Source: DASSQJ01 sp963772645
GTDB lineage: Bacteria; Actinomycetota; Actinomycetes; Actinomycetales; Dermatophilaceae
DNA: 64,000 nucleotides
Assembly (NCBI GenBank): GCA_963772645.1
Contig: CAVYYD010000005.1
Span: 186,001-250,000 of the forward strand
Reading direction: 5' to 3'
Position numbers and translations under genes: made by a program. Below, piece after piece: positions 1 to 7,145 of the stretch (positions are counted from its first letter, which is position 1; each line of letters opens with the position of its first letter). Under the pieces are notes generated by a model. That model saw nothing but the letters and a program-made list of their open reading frames with translations, had not been told where the DNA came from and ran no database searches.

Positions 1-48
1 CGTCGGCGCACCGACCGCCCCGCGCGCTCGGGCCGGAGGGAGGACTGG

Positions 49-84
49 GGGCGGCCGGGACCACCACCGGGGTCCCGGCCGCCC
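49..84. terminator. GC-rich terminator hairpin
   Basis: Perfect 14-bp inverted repeat (GGGCGGCCGGGACC at 49-62 and its complement at 71-84) with an 8-nt loop and no U-tract. It probably ends transcription of a gene lying before the window. The rest of bases 1-244 shows no convincing gene. Confidence 0.6.
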
Positions 85-244
85 GTGCGAGCGAGGGAGG
101 GAGATCACTCGCACCGGGGATGGACGGTGAGGCCGCTGCCGTCGCCGAGGCAATCGGCCAATGACGACGACGCTACGACCCACGGTCGGACCAAGTCGAG
201 TGTTTGTCTAATGTTGTGGAGAACCTGTGGGACGTCCATGGCCC

Positions 245-250
245 TACCGT
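245..250 (+). promoter_or_regulatory. -10 element (TACCGT), leaderless start
   Basis: TACCGT fits the actinobacterial TAnnnT -10 consensus and ends 7 nt before the ATG at 258, so transcription would begin at or next to the start codon. No good -35 is visible. Confidence 0.5.
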
Positions 251-257
251 TGTCGCC

Positions 258-1247
258 ATGGCCTCGCGCAAGGGTGAGTACGGGGACCCCGTCGTCCTCG
301 ACGTCGACGGGCTCGACGTCAGGCTGTCCAGCCCGGACCGCGTGTACTTCCCGGCCCGGGGCGAGACCAAGCTCGACCTCGCGCACTACTACCTCTCGGT
401 CGGCGACGGCATCGTCCGGGCCCTGCGCGAGCGGCCCTGCATGCTGCACCGCTTCCCCGACGGCGTCGCCGGGGAGAAGGTGCACCAGAAGCGGCTCCCG
501 CGCGGGGCGCCGCCCTGGGTGGAGACGGTGCGGCTGCACTTCCCGCGGTACGGGCTGCACGCCGACGAGCTGTGCGTCACCCGGCTCGCCGACGTCATCT
601 GGGCGGTCCAGATGAGCACGGTGGAGTTCCACCCGTGGAACAGCCGGCGCGCCGACACCGAGAAGCCGGACGAGTGGCGGATCGACCTCGACCCGATGCC
701 CGAGGCGCCGTTCGCCAGGGTCCGGCGGGCGGCCCACGTCGCCCACGAGGTCCTCGACGAGCTCGGCGCGGTCGGCTGGCCGAAGACCAGCGGTGGGCAC
801 GGCCTGCACGTCTACGTCCGGATCCGCCCCGACCACGGCTTCGCCGACGTGCGCCGCGCCGCCCTCGCCTTCGCCCGGGAGGTCGAGCGCCGCATCCCCG
901 ACGACGTGACCACGACGTGGTGGCGCAAGGACCGCGACCCCGAGGCGGTGTTCGTCGACTACAACCAGAACGCCCGCGACCACACGATCGCGGCGGCGTA
1001 CTCGGTGCGCGGCAACCCGATCGGCACCGTGTCGACGCCGCTCACCTGGGACGAGGTCGACGACGTCGAGCCCGACGACCTCACCATCGCCACCGTCCCC
1101 GAGCGCTTCGCCCGGCTCGGCGACCTGCACGCCGGCATCGACGACGCAATCTTCGACCTCGCGCCGCTGCTGGAGTGGGCCGAGCGTGACGAGGCCGAGG
1201 GGGCCGCGGCGCCGCCGGAGCCCGAGGACGACACCGGGCGGCCCTGA
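258..1247 (+). CDS. LigD-type primase-polymerase domain protein
   Basis: Stand-alone archaeo-eukaryotic primase-type polymerase of the kind fused to ATP-dependent ligase in bacterial NHEJ LigD; the family adds nucleotides at break ends. Visible marks over 329 residues are HPWNSR (about 125-130), the metal-binding pair in RIDLDP (D143, D145), the SGGHGLHVYV strand, and VFVDYNQN...YSVRGNPIGTVSTPLTWDEV near the C-terminus. The frame is open from TTG 204, but ATG 258 is preferred because a TAnnnT hexamer precedes it and homology begins just after it. No ligase, nuclease or Ku gene is adjacent, so partners must be elsewhere or the protein acts alone. The acidic, proline-rich tail (EPEDD) looks disordered. 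Its stop overlaps the next start (TGATG). Confidence 0.88.
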   Translation: MASRKGEYGDPVVLDVDGLDVRLSSPDRVYFPARGETKLDLAHYYLSVGDGIVRALRERPCMLHRFPDGVAGEKVHQKRLPRGAPPWVETVRLHFPRYGLHADELCVTRLADVIWAVQMSTVEFHPWNSRRADTEKPDEWRIDLDPMPEAPFARVRRAAHVAHEVLDELGAVGWPKTSGGHGLHVYVRIRPDHGFADVRRAALAFAREVERRIPDDVTTTWWRKDRDPEAVFVDYNQNARDHTIAAAYSVRGNPIGTVSTPLTWDEVDDVEPDDLTIATVPERFARLGDLHAGIDDAIFDLAPLLEWAERDEAEGAAAPPEPEDDTGRP

Positions 1248-1687
1248 TGGACCTCGTCGTGCCGCCCGGCCCGGGGGTGCCGCACGGCCTCGTCGTGCCC
1301 GGCGCCGAGCTCGTCGAGCGGTTCTCGCGCTCCTCCGGCCCCGGCGGCCAGGGTGTCAACACCAGCGACAGCCGGGTCGAGCTCGAGGTCGACGTCCTCG
1401 GCCTGCCGCTCACCGAGGTGCAGCGCCGCCGGGTGCGGCGCGCCCTCGGCGACCGGCTGGTCGACGGGCGCCTCGTCGTCGTCGCGTCCGAGCACCGGCA
1501 GCAGCGGCGCAACCGGGTCGCCGCCCGGGAGCGGATGGCGGCACTGCTGCGCGGCGCCCTCGCACCTCCCCCGCCGGCCCGTCGCGCCACCCGCCCGACC
1601 CGCGCCTCGGTCCGGCGCCGGCTCGCGGCGAAGCGGCACCGATCGGACACCAAGGCGGCACGGTCCCGGCCCGACCCCGGCGACTGA
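1247..1687 (+). CDS. arfB: ArfB-like peptidyl-tRNA hydrolase (ribosome rescue)
   Basis: Single-domain release-factor homologue. It carries the GGQ peptidyl-tRNA hydrolysis motif (G33-G34-Q35 in SGPGGQGVN) and lacks the codon-reading domains of RF1/RF2. The C-terminal 50 residues are strongly basic (many Arg and Lys), as expected for the ArfB tail that enters the empty mRNA channel of stalled ribosomes. At 146 aa it matches the family size (about 140). It is translationally coupled to the polymerase-domain gene by a TGATG overlap. The link between a repair polymerase and ribosome rescue is unexplained; it may be mere operon packing. Confidence 0.9.
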   Translation: MDLVVPPGPGVPHGLVVPGAELVERFSRSSGPGGQGVNTSDSRVELEVDVLGLPLTEVQRRRVRRALGDRLVDGRLVVVASEHRQQRRNRVAARERMAALLRGALAPPPPARRATRPTRASVRRRLAAKRHRSDTKAARSRPDPGD

Positions 1688-1712
1688 GCGACCCGGCCGT
1701 CCCGGCCCGGGC

Positions 1713-1900
1713 TCAGCCGGCGGCGTCGTCGAGGAGGTCCGCGCAGAGGGTGACGGCCTCGGTCCGGCTCCGCGCACCGGTCCGGGCGAAGACGTGCTCG
1801 AGGTGCTTGGCCACGGTCGCGGGGGCGATCCCCAGCCGGCGCGCCACCTGGACGTTGGTCATCCCCTCCCGGACCAGGCACGGCACCTCGGCCTCGCGGG
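1713..1900 (-). pseudogene. 3' remnant of a LuxR-family regulator
   Basis: Reading the minus strand up to a TGA at 1715-1713 gives a LuxR-type helix-turn-helix C-terminus: REAEVPCLVREGM, then TNVQVARRLGIAPATVAKHLE and HVFARTGARSRTEAVTLC, ending LLDDAAG. Only about the last 60 residues survive. There is no start codon or sensor domain, and the frame loses similarity at about 1895-1900, where a fragment of an unrelated gene begins on the opposite strand. I infer that one deletion removed the body of this regulator together with the 5' end of its neighbour. Confidence 0.75.
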
Positions 1901-2308
1901 GGCATCCACCGGCTCGACGGGCCGTCCTCGGCCACCGTCGTCGCCGACATCGGAGCGTGGTCCATCGCCCACCCGGCGGTGCCGGCGTTCTTCGTCCCCA
2001 GCGGGGTCCAGTACGCGATGGAGACCCTCGGTGGCGGGTTCCTCGTCACCGACGGGCACCACAACCGGGTCCTCCGGGTCGGCACGGACGGCTCGATCTG
2101 CGAGCTGGTCGCGTTCGGCGACGTCGTCCCGACCGGGCTCGAGACCCGCGGGGACACCGTCCTCGTCGGTCAGGCGGGGCCGGTGCCGCACCTGCCGGAG
2201 AACGGCCGGGTCCTCGCCGTCGACGCGCGCTCCGGCGAGGTCCAGGGCGACACCGCCTACGTCATCGGCCTCGCCGGCACCGTCGTGTCGGTGGCCCTGC
2301 CCGGCTGA
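1901..2308 (+). pseudogene. Remnant of a ScyD/ScyE-family protein gene
   Basis: The plus frame from about 1901 reads GIHRLDGPSSATVVADIGAW, then IAHPAVPAFFVPSGVQYAMETL and LVTDGHHNRVLRV, a beta-propeller pattern typical of ScyD/ScyE-family secreted proteins. The 5' half (signal peptide and first blades) is missing. A second in-frame internal deletion seems to join VDARSGEV directly to QGDTAYVIGLAGTVVSVAL, removing the blades expected between them. What remains is about 136 codons ending at TGA 2308. A short translation from GTG 1979 is possible but is unlikely to fold. The family assignment is from memory of motifs. Confidence 0.65.
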
Positions 2309-2323
2309 CCCCGGCGGGGAGGC

Positions 2324-2358
2324 GAGCGGGTGCCCCCCCACCGGGTCGGCACCCGCTC
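2324..2358. terminator. Bidirectional terminator hairpin
   Basis: Perfect 11-bp inverted repeat (GAGCGGGTGCC / GGCACCCGCTC) between the ScyD-like remnant and the convergent oxidase gene. Confidence 0.65.
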
Positions 2359-2386
2359 CCCCCACCCCGGGCGACCAGGGGCGGGC

Positions 2387-3328
2387 TCAGCAGAGGCCGG
2401 CGACGAGGTCGACGACCTCGTCCGCGCACCCCCACGACAGGGTGACGCCCGCGCCGCCGTGGCCCGTGTTGGTGACCACCGTCCGTCCGTCGACCGAGAG
2501 CACCCCGAGCGAGACCTCGGGGGCGACCGGCCGCAGGCCCACCCGGGACCCGAGCACCTCGGCGCCGCGCAGGGCCGGCACCGCCACCCGGCAGCGCTCG
2601 ACGATCGCCGCGTGCACCTCGGGGTCCGGCACGTCGTCGAGCGACCCCTCGACGTCGGTCCCCCCGCACACCACCCACCCGGGGTGCGGCAGGACGTAGG
2701 TGAGCCCCGCCGGGTCCCCGTCGTCGACGAGCCAGCGGTCCAGGCCCGGGTTGGAGAGCAGGGCCACCTGCCCGCGGGACGCGGACACCGGCAGCCCGGG
2801 GACCAGGGCGGGCGAGCGCAGCCCGGCCGCGACGACGACCAGGTCGCCGGCCACCTCCCGCACCGAGCCCACCTGCTCCTCGACGAGCTCGACCCCGGCG
2901 GCCCGGCACTCGTCCTCGAGCCACTTCAGGTGCACCGGCATCGTCACGACCGGCAGCCGCACGCAGACCCCCGAGGTCGCCCCCTCCGGCAGCTCGCCGG
3001 GCGAGGCCTCCCGCCACCCGCGCAGGCCCTCGAGCCACCACCGGTCGGCCGGGCCGCGCTCGGCGACGACGCCCTCGAGCAGCCGCACCCCGGACTCGGG
3101 CACCGCGTCGGCCAGCGCCGTCATCTTCTCGAGGGACGCCAGCCCCCACCCGACGACGCGGTCGCGGGGCCCGACGTGGTGCGGGAACCACAGCCCCCCG
3201 GCCAGCGCCGAGACGGTGTCGAGGACCGGGCGGTCACGCAGGCAGCGCACCCGGTGGCCGGCGCGCGCCAGCCGCAGCGAGGTCGTCAGCCCGACGACGC
3301 CACCTCCGACCACGGCCACTTCCGGCAC
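2387..3328 (-). CDS. FAD-dependent D-amino-acid oxidase
   Basis: Oxidative deamination of D-amino acids to 2-oxo acids, ammonia and hydrogen peroxide. The 313-residue protein begins with a dinucleotide-binding fold (VAVVGGGVVGLTTSLRLARAGH, about residues 4-25), followed by DAO-family marks GGLWFPHHVGP, GLRSPALVPGLPVSASRGQV and the C-terminal substrate/FAD segment VGLRPVAPEVSLGV...NTGHGGAGVTLSWGCA. The start is the GTG at 3328, just before the FAD motif; the frame is open far upstream, but that sequence lies antisense to the glycosylase gene. Length matches actinobacterial DAOs (310-320). It could help recycle cell-wall D-alanine, since alr and a racemase-family gene are in the window, but it is not linked to them. 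Confidence 0.9.
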   Translation of the reverse strand: MPEVAVVGGGVVGLTTSLRLARAGHRVRCLRDRPVLDTVSALAGGLWFPHHVGPRDRVVGWGLASLEKMTALADAVPESGVRLLEGVVAERGPADRWWLEGLRGWREASPGELPEGATSGVCVRLPVVTMPVHLKWLEDECRAAGVELVEEQVGSVREVAGDLVVVAAGLRSPALVPGLPVSASRGQVALLSNPGLDRWLVDDGDPAGLTYVLPHPGWVVCGGTDVEGSLDDVPDPEVHAAIVERCRVAVPALRGAEVLGSRVGLRPVAPEVSLGVLSVDGRTVVTNTGHGGAGVTLSWGCADEVVDLVAGLC

Positions 3329-3442
3329 GCCCTCATTGTCGGGGCCACCCCGGCCCGCCGGCCGGACCTGCCCGGGGTGTCGCGCCCCCGTTTCCGGTCG
3401 CCGACAACGGCACCGGCCCGCGCGAGCCGCGAGGATGGCCCG

Positions 3443-4297
3443 ATGACGACACCCCCCGCCGGCCGGACCGAGCCGCACCCGGTGACCGGCATCCCCTCCA
3501 CCTCGCCCGCCGCCCCGGGCACCGGCTGGCCCGGCGACCCCGCCGGGCCGGACACCCCGGTGGCGCGCACCGCGGCCGGCGTCCGCCGGCTCGCCGGCAG
3601 CGCCACCGACGTCGCCGAGCTCCAGGCCCGGGTCTCGGTCTGCCGGGCCTGCCCGCGGCTCGTGCAGTGGCGCGAGTCGGTGGCCCGCGAGGGCCGGCGC
3701 GCGGCGTTCGCCGACCAGCCCTACTGGGGACGACCCGGGCCCTCGTTCGGTGACCCGGACGCCGAGGTGCTCGTCGTCGGCCTCGCCCCGGCGGCCAACG
3801 GGACGAACCGGACCGGCCGGATGTTCACCGGCGACTCCTCGGGCGACGTGCTCTGGGCGGCGCTGCACCGCACCGGCTGGGCCGCACTGCCGACGTCCGT
3901 GGCGGCCGGCGACGGGCAGGCGCTGACCGGGATGCGGATCGTCGCCGCGGTCCGCTGCGCCCCGCCGGCCAACCGGCCCACGCCGGGCGAGCGGGCCACC
4001 TGCGCCCCCTGGCTGGAGCGCGACCTCGAGCTGTCCGCACCACGGCTGCGGGCCGTGCTCTGCCTGGGCGCCATCGGGTGGGATGCGGCGCTCGGCGCGG
4101 CCCGGTCACTCGGCTGGGAGGTGCCCCGGCCCAAGCCCCGCTTCGGGCACGGCGCCCGGGCGCCGCTCGGGCTGCCCGACGGTCGCGTGGTCCGCCTCGT
4201 CGGCTGCTACCACGTCAGCCCGCACAACACCTACACCGGCCGGCTCACCACCGAGATGCTCGACGAGGTCCTCACCGACCTGCACCGGCCCGGCTGA
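3443..4297 (+). CDS. Family 5 (UdgB-type) uracil-DNA glycosylase
   Basis: Removes uracil and other deaminated bases from DNA. The 284-residue protein has four cysteines arranged for a [4Fe-4S] cluster (C67, C70, C172, C187) and the family-5 active-site loop GLAPAANGTNRTGRMFTG (about 113-130). Near the C-terminus GCYHVSPHNTYTGRL is the DNA-intercalating region that carries the conserved His. The first about 45 residues are Pro/Gly/Thr-rich and probably disordered. ATG 3443 follows a GAGG ribosome site. A base-excision enzyme suits a genome this GC-rich, where cytosine deamination is frequent; its promoter shares the 114-nt gap with the divergent D-amino-acid oxidase gene. Confidence 0.93.
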   Translation: MTTPPAGRTEPHPVTGIPSTSPAAPGTGWPGDPAGPDTPVARTAAGVRRLAGSATDVAELQARVSVCRACPRLVQWRESVAREGRRAAFADQPYWGRPGPSFGDPDAEVLVVGLAPAANGTNRTGRMFTGDSSGDVLWAALHRTGWAALPTSVAAGDGQALTGMRIVAAVRCAPPANRPTPGERATCAPWLERDLELSAPRLRAVLCLGAIGWDAALGAARSLGWEVPRPKPRFGHGARAPLGLPDGRVVRLVGCYHVSPHNTYTGRLTTEMLDEVLTDLHRPG

Positions 4298-4334
4298 GGC
4301 CGCACGCACCTCGCCGCGGGCCGGGCGGCGTCGC

Positions 4335-4340
4335 TAGCCT
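4335..4340 (+). promoter_or_regulatory. -10 element (TAGCCT), leaderless start
   Basis: TAGCCT ends 6 nt before ATG 4347, placing the expected transcription start on the start codon. Confidence 0.55.
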
Positions 4341-4346
4341 CGGTCG

Positions 4347-4979
4347 ATGATCGTCCTGGCGGCCCCGGACGCGCGGCTCGTGCCGTCCTACCTCGAGGCG
4401 CACGACGAGTTCGAGGCGGCCGGGGAGGCCGGCCGCGACGGCAACGGGAGGTGGGTCGAGCAGCCCGAGGAGGGCTACCCCGGGGTCGCCTTCAGCCGGG
4501 CCGACCTGGAGACCCCCGAGGGCGCCGAGCGGTTCGCCGCCTTCCGGCGCTCGCGGGCCGCCGCACGGAGCCCGCGGCCCGCGTGGCACGTCCCGTGCAC
4601 CCACCTGTGGATCGTCGACGACGCCGACCCCGACACCTACCTCGGGTCGCTCTCGATCCGGCACCGGCTCACCCCGCTGCTCCTCGACGTCGCCGGCCAC
4701 ATCGGGTACTCGGTGCGCCCGAGCGCTCGCCGCCGCGGCGTCGCCACCGCCGCCCTCCGCGCGGCGGTGCCGCGCGCGGCCGCCCTCGGCATCGACCGCA
4801 TCCTCGTCACCTGCGATCTGGACAACACCGGCTCCCGGCGCGCCATCGAGGCCAACGGGGGTGTGCTCGAGGACGTCCGCGGGGTCAAGCGGCGCTACTG
4901 GATCACCGCCGGCCACCGGCCAGCCGCTCCCGGGCCACCCGCGGGCCGCGCCGGGCCCCCGGCGCTCCGCCCCGGATAG
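4347..4979 (+). CDS. GNAT-family N-acetyltransferase
   Basis: Acetyl-CoA-dependent transferase of about 210 residues. The conserved core is in the second half: strand GHIGYSVRP, then the acetyl-CoA pyrophosphate-binding loop RRRGVATAAL, then ILVTCDLDNTGSRRAIEANGG, which is the usual beta5-alpha4 region. This arrangement (an LGSLSIRH strand before GHIGYSVRP) resembles YjdJ/predicted acetyltransferases that act on small molecules. The last 25 residues are Pro/Gly/Ala-rich and may be unstructured. The substrate cannot be told from sequence. The gene is followed after 10 nt by the oxidoreductase, which nevertheless has its own TAnnnT element. Confidence 0.85.
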   Translation: MIVLAAPDARLVPSYLEAHDEFEAAGEAGRDGNGRWVEQPEEGYPGVAFSRADLETPEGAERFAAFRRSRAAARSPRPAWHVPCTHLWIVDDADPDTYLGSLSIRHRLTPLLLDVAGHIGYSVRPSARRRGVATAALRAAVPRAAALGIDRILVTCDLDNTGSRRAIEANGGVLEDVRGVKRRYWITAGHRPAAPGPPAGRAGPPALRPG

Positions 4980-4982
4980 GCT
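4977..4982 (+). promoter_or_regulatory. -10 element (TAGGCT), leaderless start
   Basis: TAGGCT overlaps the stop codon of the acetyltransferase gene and ends 7 nt before ATG 4990. Confidence 0.5.
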
Positions 4983-4989
4983 CGGGCCC

Positions 4990-5976
4990 ATGACCGAGCG
5001 CCACGGCCCCGCCCTCGTCGTCCCCCGCCACGGCGGCCCGGAGGTCCTCGTCGTCGAGGACCGGCCGGCCCCCGACCCGGGCCCGGGCCAGGTCCTCGTC
5101 GAGGTCGCGGCCGCCGGGGTCAACTTCATCGACGTCTACGAGCGGGCGGGCATCTACCCCACCGAGCCGCCGTTCGTCCTCTGCAGCGAGGGCGCGGGCA
5201 CGGTCGTCGCGGCGGGCGAGGGGGTCGACCACGTCGGTCCCGGCGACCGGGTCGCCTGGGCGATGACCTCGGGGACGGGCGCCCGGTACGCGACGTTGCC
5301 GGCCGAGCGGGTCGTCGACGTCCCCGACGGCGTGCCGGACGACCTCGCCGCGGCGGCGATGCTCCAGGGGATGACCGCGCACTACCTCGTGTCGAGCACC
5401 TTCCCGGTGCAGGAGGGCACGGTGGCCGTGGTCCACGCGGCCGCCGGTGGGGTGGGGCAGCTCCTCGTCCAGATGCTCGTCGCCCGCGGGGCGCGGGTCG
5501 TGGCCACCGCCGGTGGGGCCGAGAAGTGCGAGACGGCGCGGCGCCGCGGCGCGGCCGAGGTCGTCGACTACCGGGCCACCGACGACCTCGCCGGGGCCCT
5601 CGCCGACGCGGTCGGCGACCCGGGAGCGCACGTCGTCTACGACGGGGTCGGCAGGGACACCTTCGACGCCTCGCTGGCCACCCTGCGGCCGCGGGGGATG
5701 CTCGTCCTGTTCGGCGCGGCCAGCGGGCAGGTCCCGCCGTTCGACATCCAGCGGCTGAACTCCGGCGGGTCGCTCTTCCTCACCCGACCCTCCCTGGCCC
5801 ACCACCTCGCGACCCGCGAGGAGCTGCAGTGGCGGGCCGGCGAGGTGCTCGGGGCCGTCGCGGACGGCTCGCTCGACGTCGAGGTCGGGGGGCGCTACCC
5901 GCTCGCCGAGGCCGCGCGGGCCTACGAGGACCTCGAGGGCCGCCGCACCCAGGGCAAGCTGCTGCTCATCCCCTGA
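4990..5976 (+). CDS. NADPH:quinone oxidoreductase (zeta-crystallin-like MDR)
   Basis: Zinc-independent medium-chain dehydrogenase/reductase that reduces quinones with NADPH. The 328-residue sequence shows the GroES-like N-terminal domain (VAAAGVNFIDVYERAGIYP, about 40-58; EGAGTVVAAGEGV), the nucleotide-binding glycine motif AAAGGVGQLL (about 151-160) and the C-terminal YPLAEAARAYEDLEGRRTQGKLLL typical of QOR. The structural and catalytic zinc ligands of alcohol dehydrogenases are absent, as in QOR. Start ATG 4990 is supported by the hexamer just upstream. Function beyond quinone reduction, such as electrophile detoxification, is inference. Confidence 0.9.
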   Translation: MTERHGPALVVPRHGGPEVLVVEDRPAPDPGPGQVLVEVAAAGVNFIDVYERAGIYPTEPPFVLCSEGAGTVVAAGEGVDHVGPGDRVAWAMTSGTGARYATLPAERVVDVPDGVPDDLAAAAMLQGMTAHYLVSSTFPVQEGTVAVVHAAAGGVGQLLVQMLVARGARVVATAGGAEKCETARRRGAAEVVDYRATDDLAGALADAVGDPGAHVVYDGVGRDTFDASLATLRPRGMLVLFGAASGQVPPFDIQRLNSGGSLFLTRPSLAHHLATREELQWRAGEVLGAVADGSLDVEVGGRYPLAEAARAYEDLEGRRTQGKLLLIP

Positions 5977-5994
5977 GGGCCAGGGCGCCGGCCG

Positions 5995-6351
5995 TCAGGA
6001 GCCGGAGGTCCACAGGACCGCGACGGCGGCGTTGAGCAGCGCGAGCCAGCCGGCGGCGGCGACGAGCCGAGGGCGTTCCCCCTGCCCCGTGCGGGCCCTG
6101 GCCGCCGCGACCTCGGCGCACGCCGCGACCGCGAGGGCGACGACGAGCTTGACCCCGATCTTGGCGTGGTCGACCTGCTCGTCGCCCATCTCGAGGATGC
6201 CGACGAGGATGAGGCCGGTGACGAGCTGGGTCCGGGCGCCCCAGACCAGGGCCGCCGTGGACCGCCCGCGGGCGACGAACACGGCGCTGCCGACGATCGC
6301 GGCCATGCCCAGCAGGTGGGCCAGGAGGAACAGGTGCTCGACGACGTCCAT
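5995..6351 (-). CDS. Small four-helix integral membrane protein
   Basis: 118 residues with four predicted membrane helices (about 8-27, 38-56, 66-86 and 98-115). The second is followed by a short acidic loop, EMGDEQVDH. I do not recognise a named family with certainty; actinobacterial conserved hypothetical proteins of this size and layout are common. The pattern HLFLLAHLLGMAAIVGSAVFV resembles proteins annotated simply as integral membrane proteins. ATG 6351 is chosen because TAGGGT (minus strand, bases 6364-6359) ends 7 nt upstream, another leaderless arrangement. The gene precedes the two-component system on the same strand, but the spacing and its own promoter argue for separate expression. 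Confidence 0.7.
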   Translation of the reverse strand: MDVVEHLFLLAHLLGMAAIVGSAVFVARGRSTAALVWGARTQLVTGLILVGILEMGDEQVDHAKIGVKLVVALAVAACAEVAAARARTGQGERPRLVAAAGWLALLNAAVAVLWTSGS

Positions 6352-6358
6352 GGCGCAC

Positions 6359-6364
6359 ACCCTA
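6359..6364 (-). promoter_or_regulatory. -10 element (TAGGGT), leaderless start
   Basis: On the minus strand TAGGGT ends 7 nt before the ATG at 6351. Confidence 0.5.
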
Positions 6365-6416
6365 GGCGGCTCGCCGTGGCGCCCCCGCCCGGGGGTTCTG
6401 GGGTCGGGCCGTGCCC

Positions 6417-7145
6417 TCAGAGGAGGCGGCGGCCCATCGCCCACGCCGTCAGCTCGTGCCGGTTCGACAGCTGGAGCTTGCGCAGCACCGAGGAGACGTG
6501 CGTCTCGACCGTCTTGACCGAGATGAACAGCTCCTTGGCGACCTCCTTGTACTGGTAGCCGCGCGCGATCAGGCGCATCACCTCACGCTCGCGGGCGGAG
6601 AGCCGGTCCAGCTCCTCGTCGACCTCGGCGATCTCCCCCGCCGCCGCCCCGAACGCGTCGAGGACGAAGCCGGCGAGCCGGGGCGAGAAGACCGCGTCGC
6701 CGTCGGCGACCCGGCGGATCGCGGTGACCAGGTCGGTGGCGTAGATCGTCTTGGTCACGTAGCCGCGGGCCCCGGCCCGGATGACCGCGATGACGTCCTC
6801 CGCGGCATCCGAGACCGAGAGGGCGAGGAAGCGCACCGGGCCCCCGGAGCGGGAGTCGACGCCGGCGCAGCCGTGCAGGACGTCGACCCCGCCGTTGCCG
6901 GACCCGCCCGGCAGGTGGACGTCGAGGAGGACGACGTCGGGCTGCTCGCGGCGGATGACCGCGACCGCGCTGTCGACGTCGGGGGCCTCACCGACGAACT
7001 CGCAGACCGCCGGGCCCCCGGCCATCGCCTCGGTGAGCTCGGCGCGCACGCCGGTCCGGAACATCCGGTGGTCGTCGACGAGGACCACGCGGATCGGGGT
7101 CCGCGGGCCGGGTCCGGCGGTCGGGCCGCCGCTCTGGGTGCTCAT
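6417..7145 (-). CDS. LuxR-type (NarL/LiaR-like) response regulator
   Basis: 242-residue regulator. The receiver domain has acidic pair D24-D25, phospho-acceptor D75 (VVLLDVHLPG) and conserved Lys in GYVTKTI. The C-terminal LuxR helix-turn-helix runs LSAREREVMRLIARGYQYKE, then VAKELFISVKTVETHVSSVL and RKLQLSNRHEL. A long loop (GGSGNGGVDVLHGCAGVDSRSGG) extends the region after the phosphorylation site. Its ATG overlaps the kinase stop codon by 4 nt (ATGA), so the two are co-translated. With the PspC-containing kinase and the divergent PspC/toast-rack protein, it forms a LiaFSR-like envelope-stress module; targets probably include the divergent gene, which is inference. Confidence 0.93.
   Translation of the reverse strand: MSTQSGGPTAGPGPRTPIRVVLVDDHRMFRTGVRAELTEAMAGGPAVCEFVGEAPDVDSAVAVIRREQPDVVLLDVHLPGGSGNGGVDVLHGCAGVDSRSGGPVRFLALSVSDAAEDVIAVIRAGARGYVTKTIYATDLVTAIRRVADGDAVFSPRLAGFVLDAFGAAAGEIAEVDEELDRLSAREREVMRLIARGYQYKEVAKELFISVKTVETHVSSVLRKLQLSNRHELTAWAMGRRLL

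Noticed and set aside
2330..3442. Extended plus-strand frame upstream of the uracil-DNA glycosylase
   Set aside because: It is antisense to the D-amino-acid oxidase gene and has the His/Arg/Gly-rich composition of shadow frames; the real start is ATG 3443.
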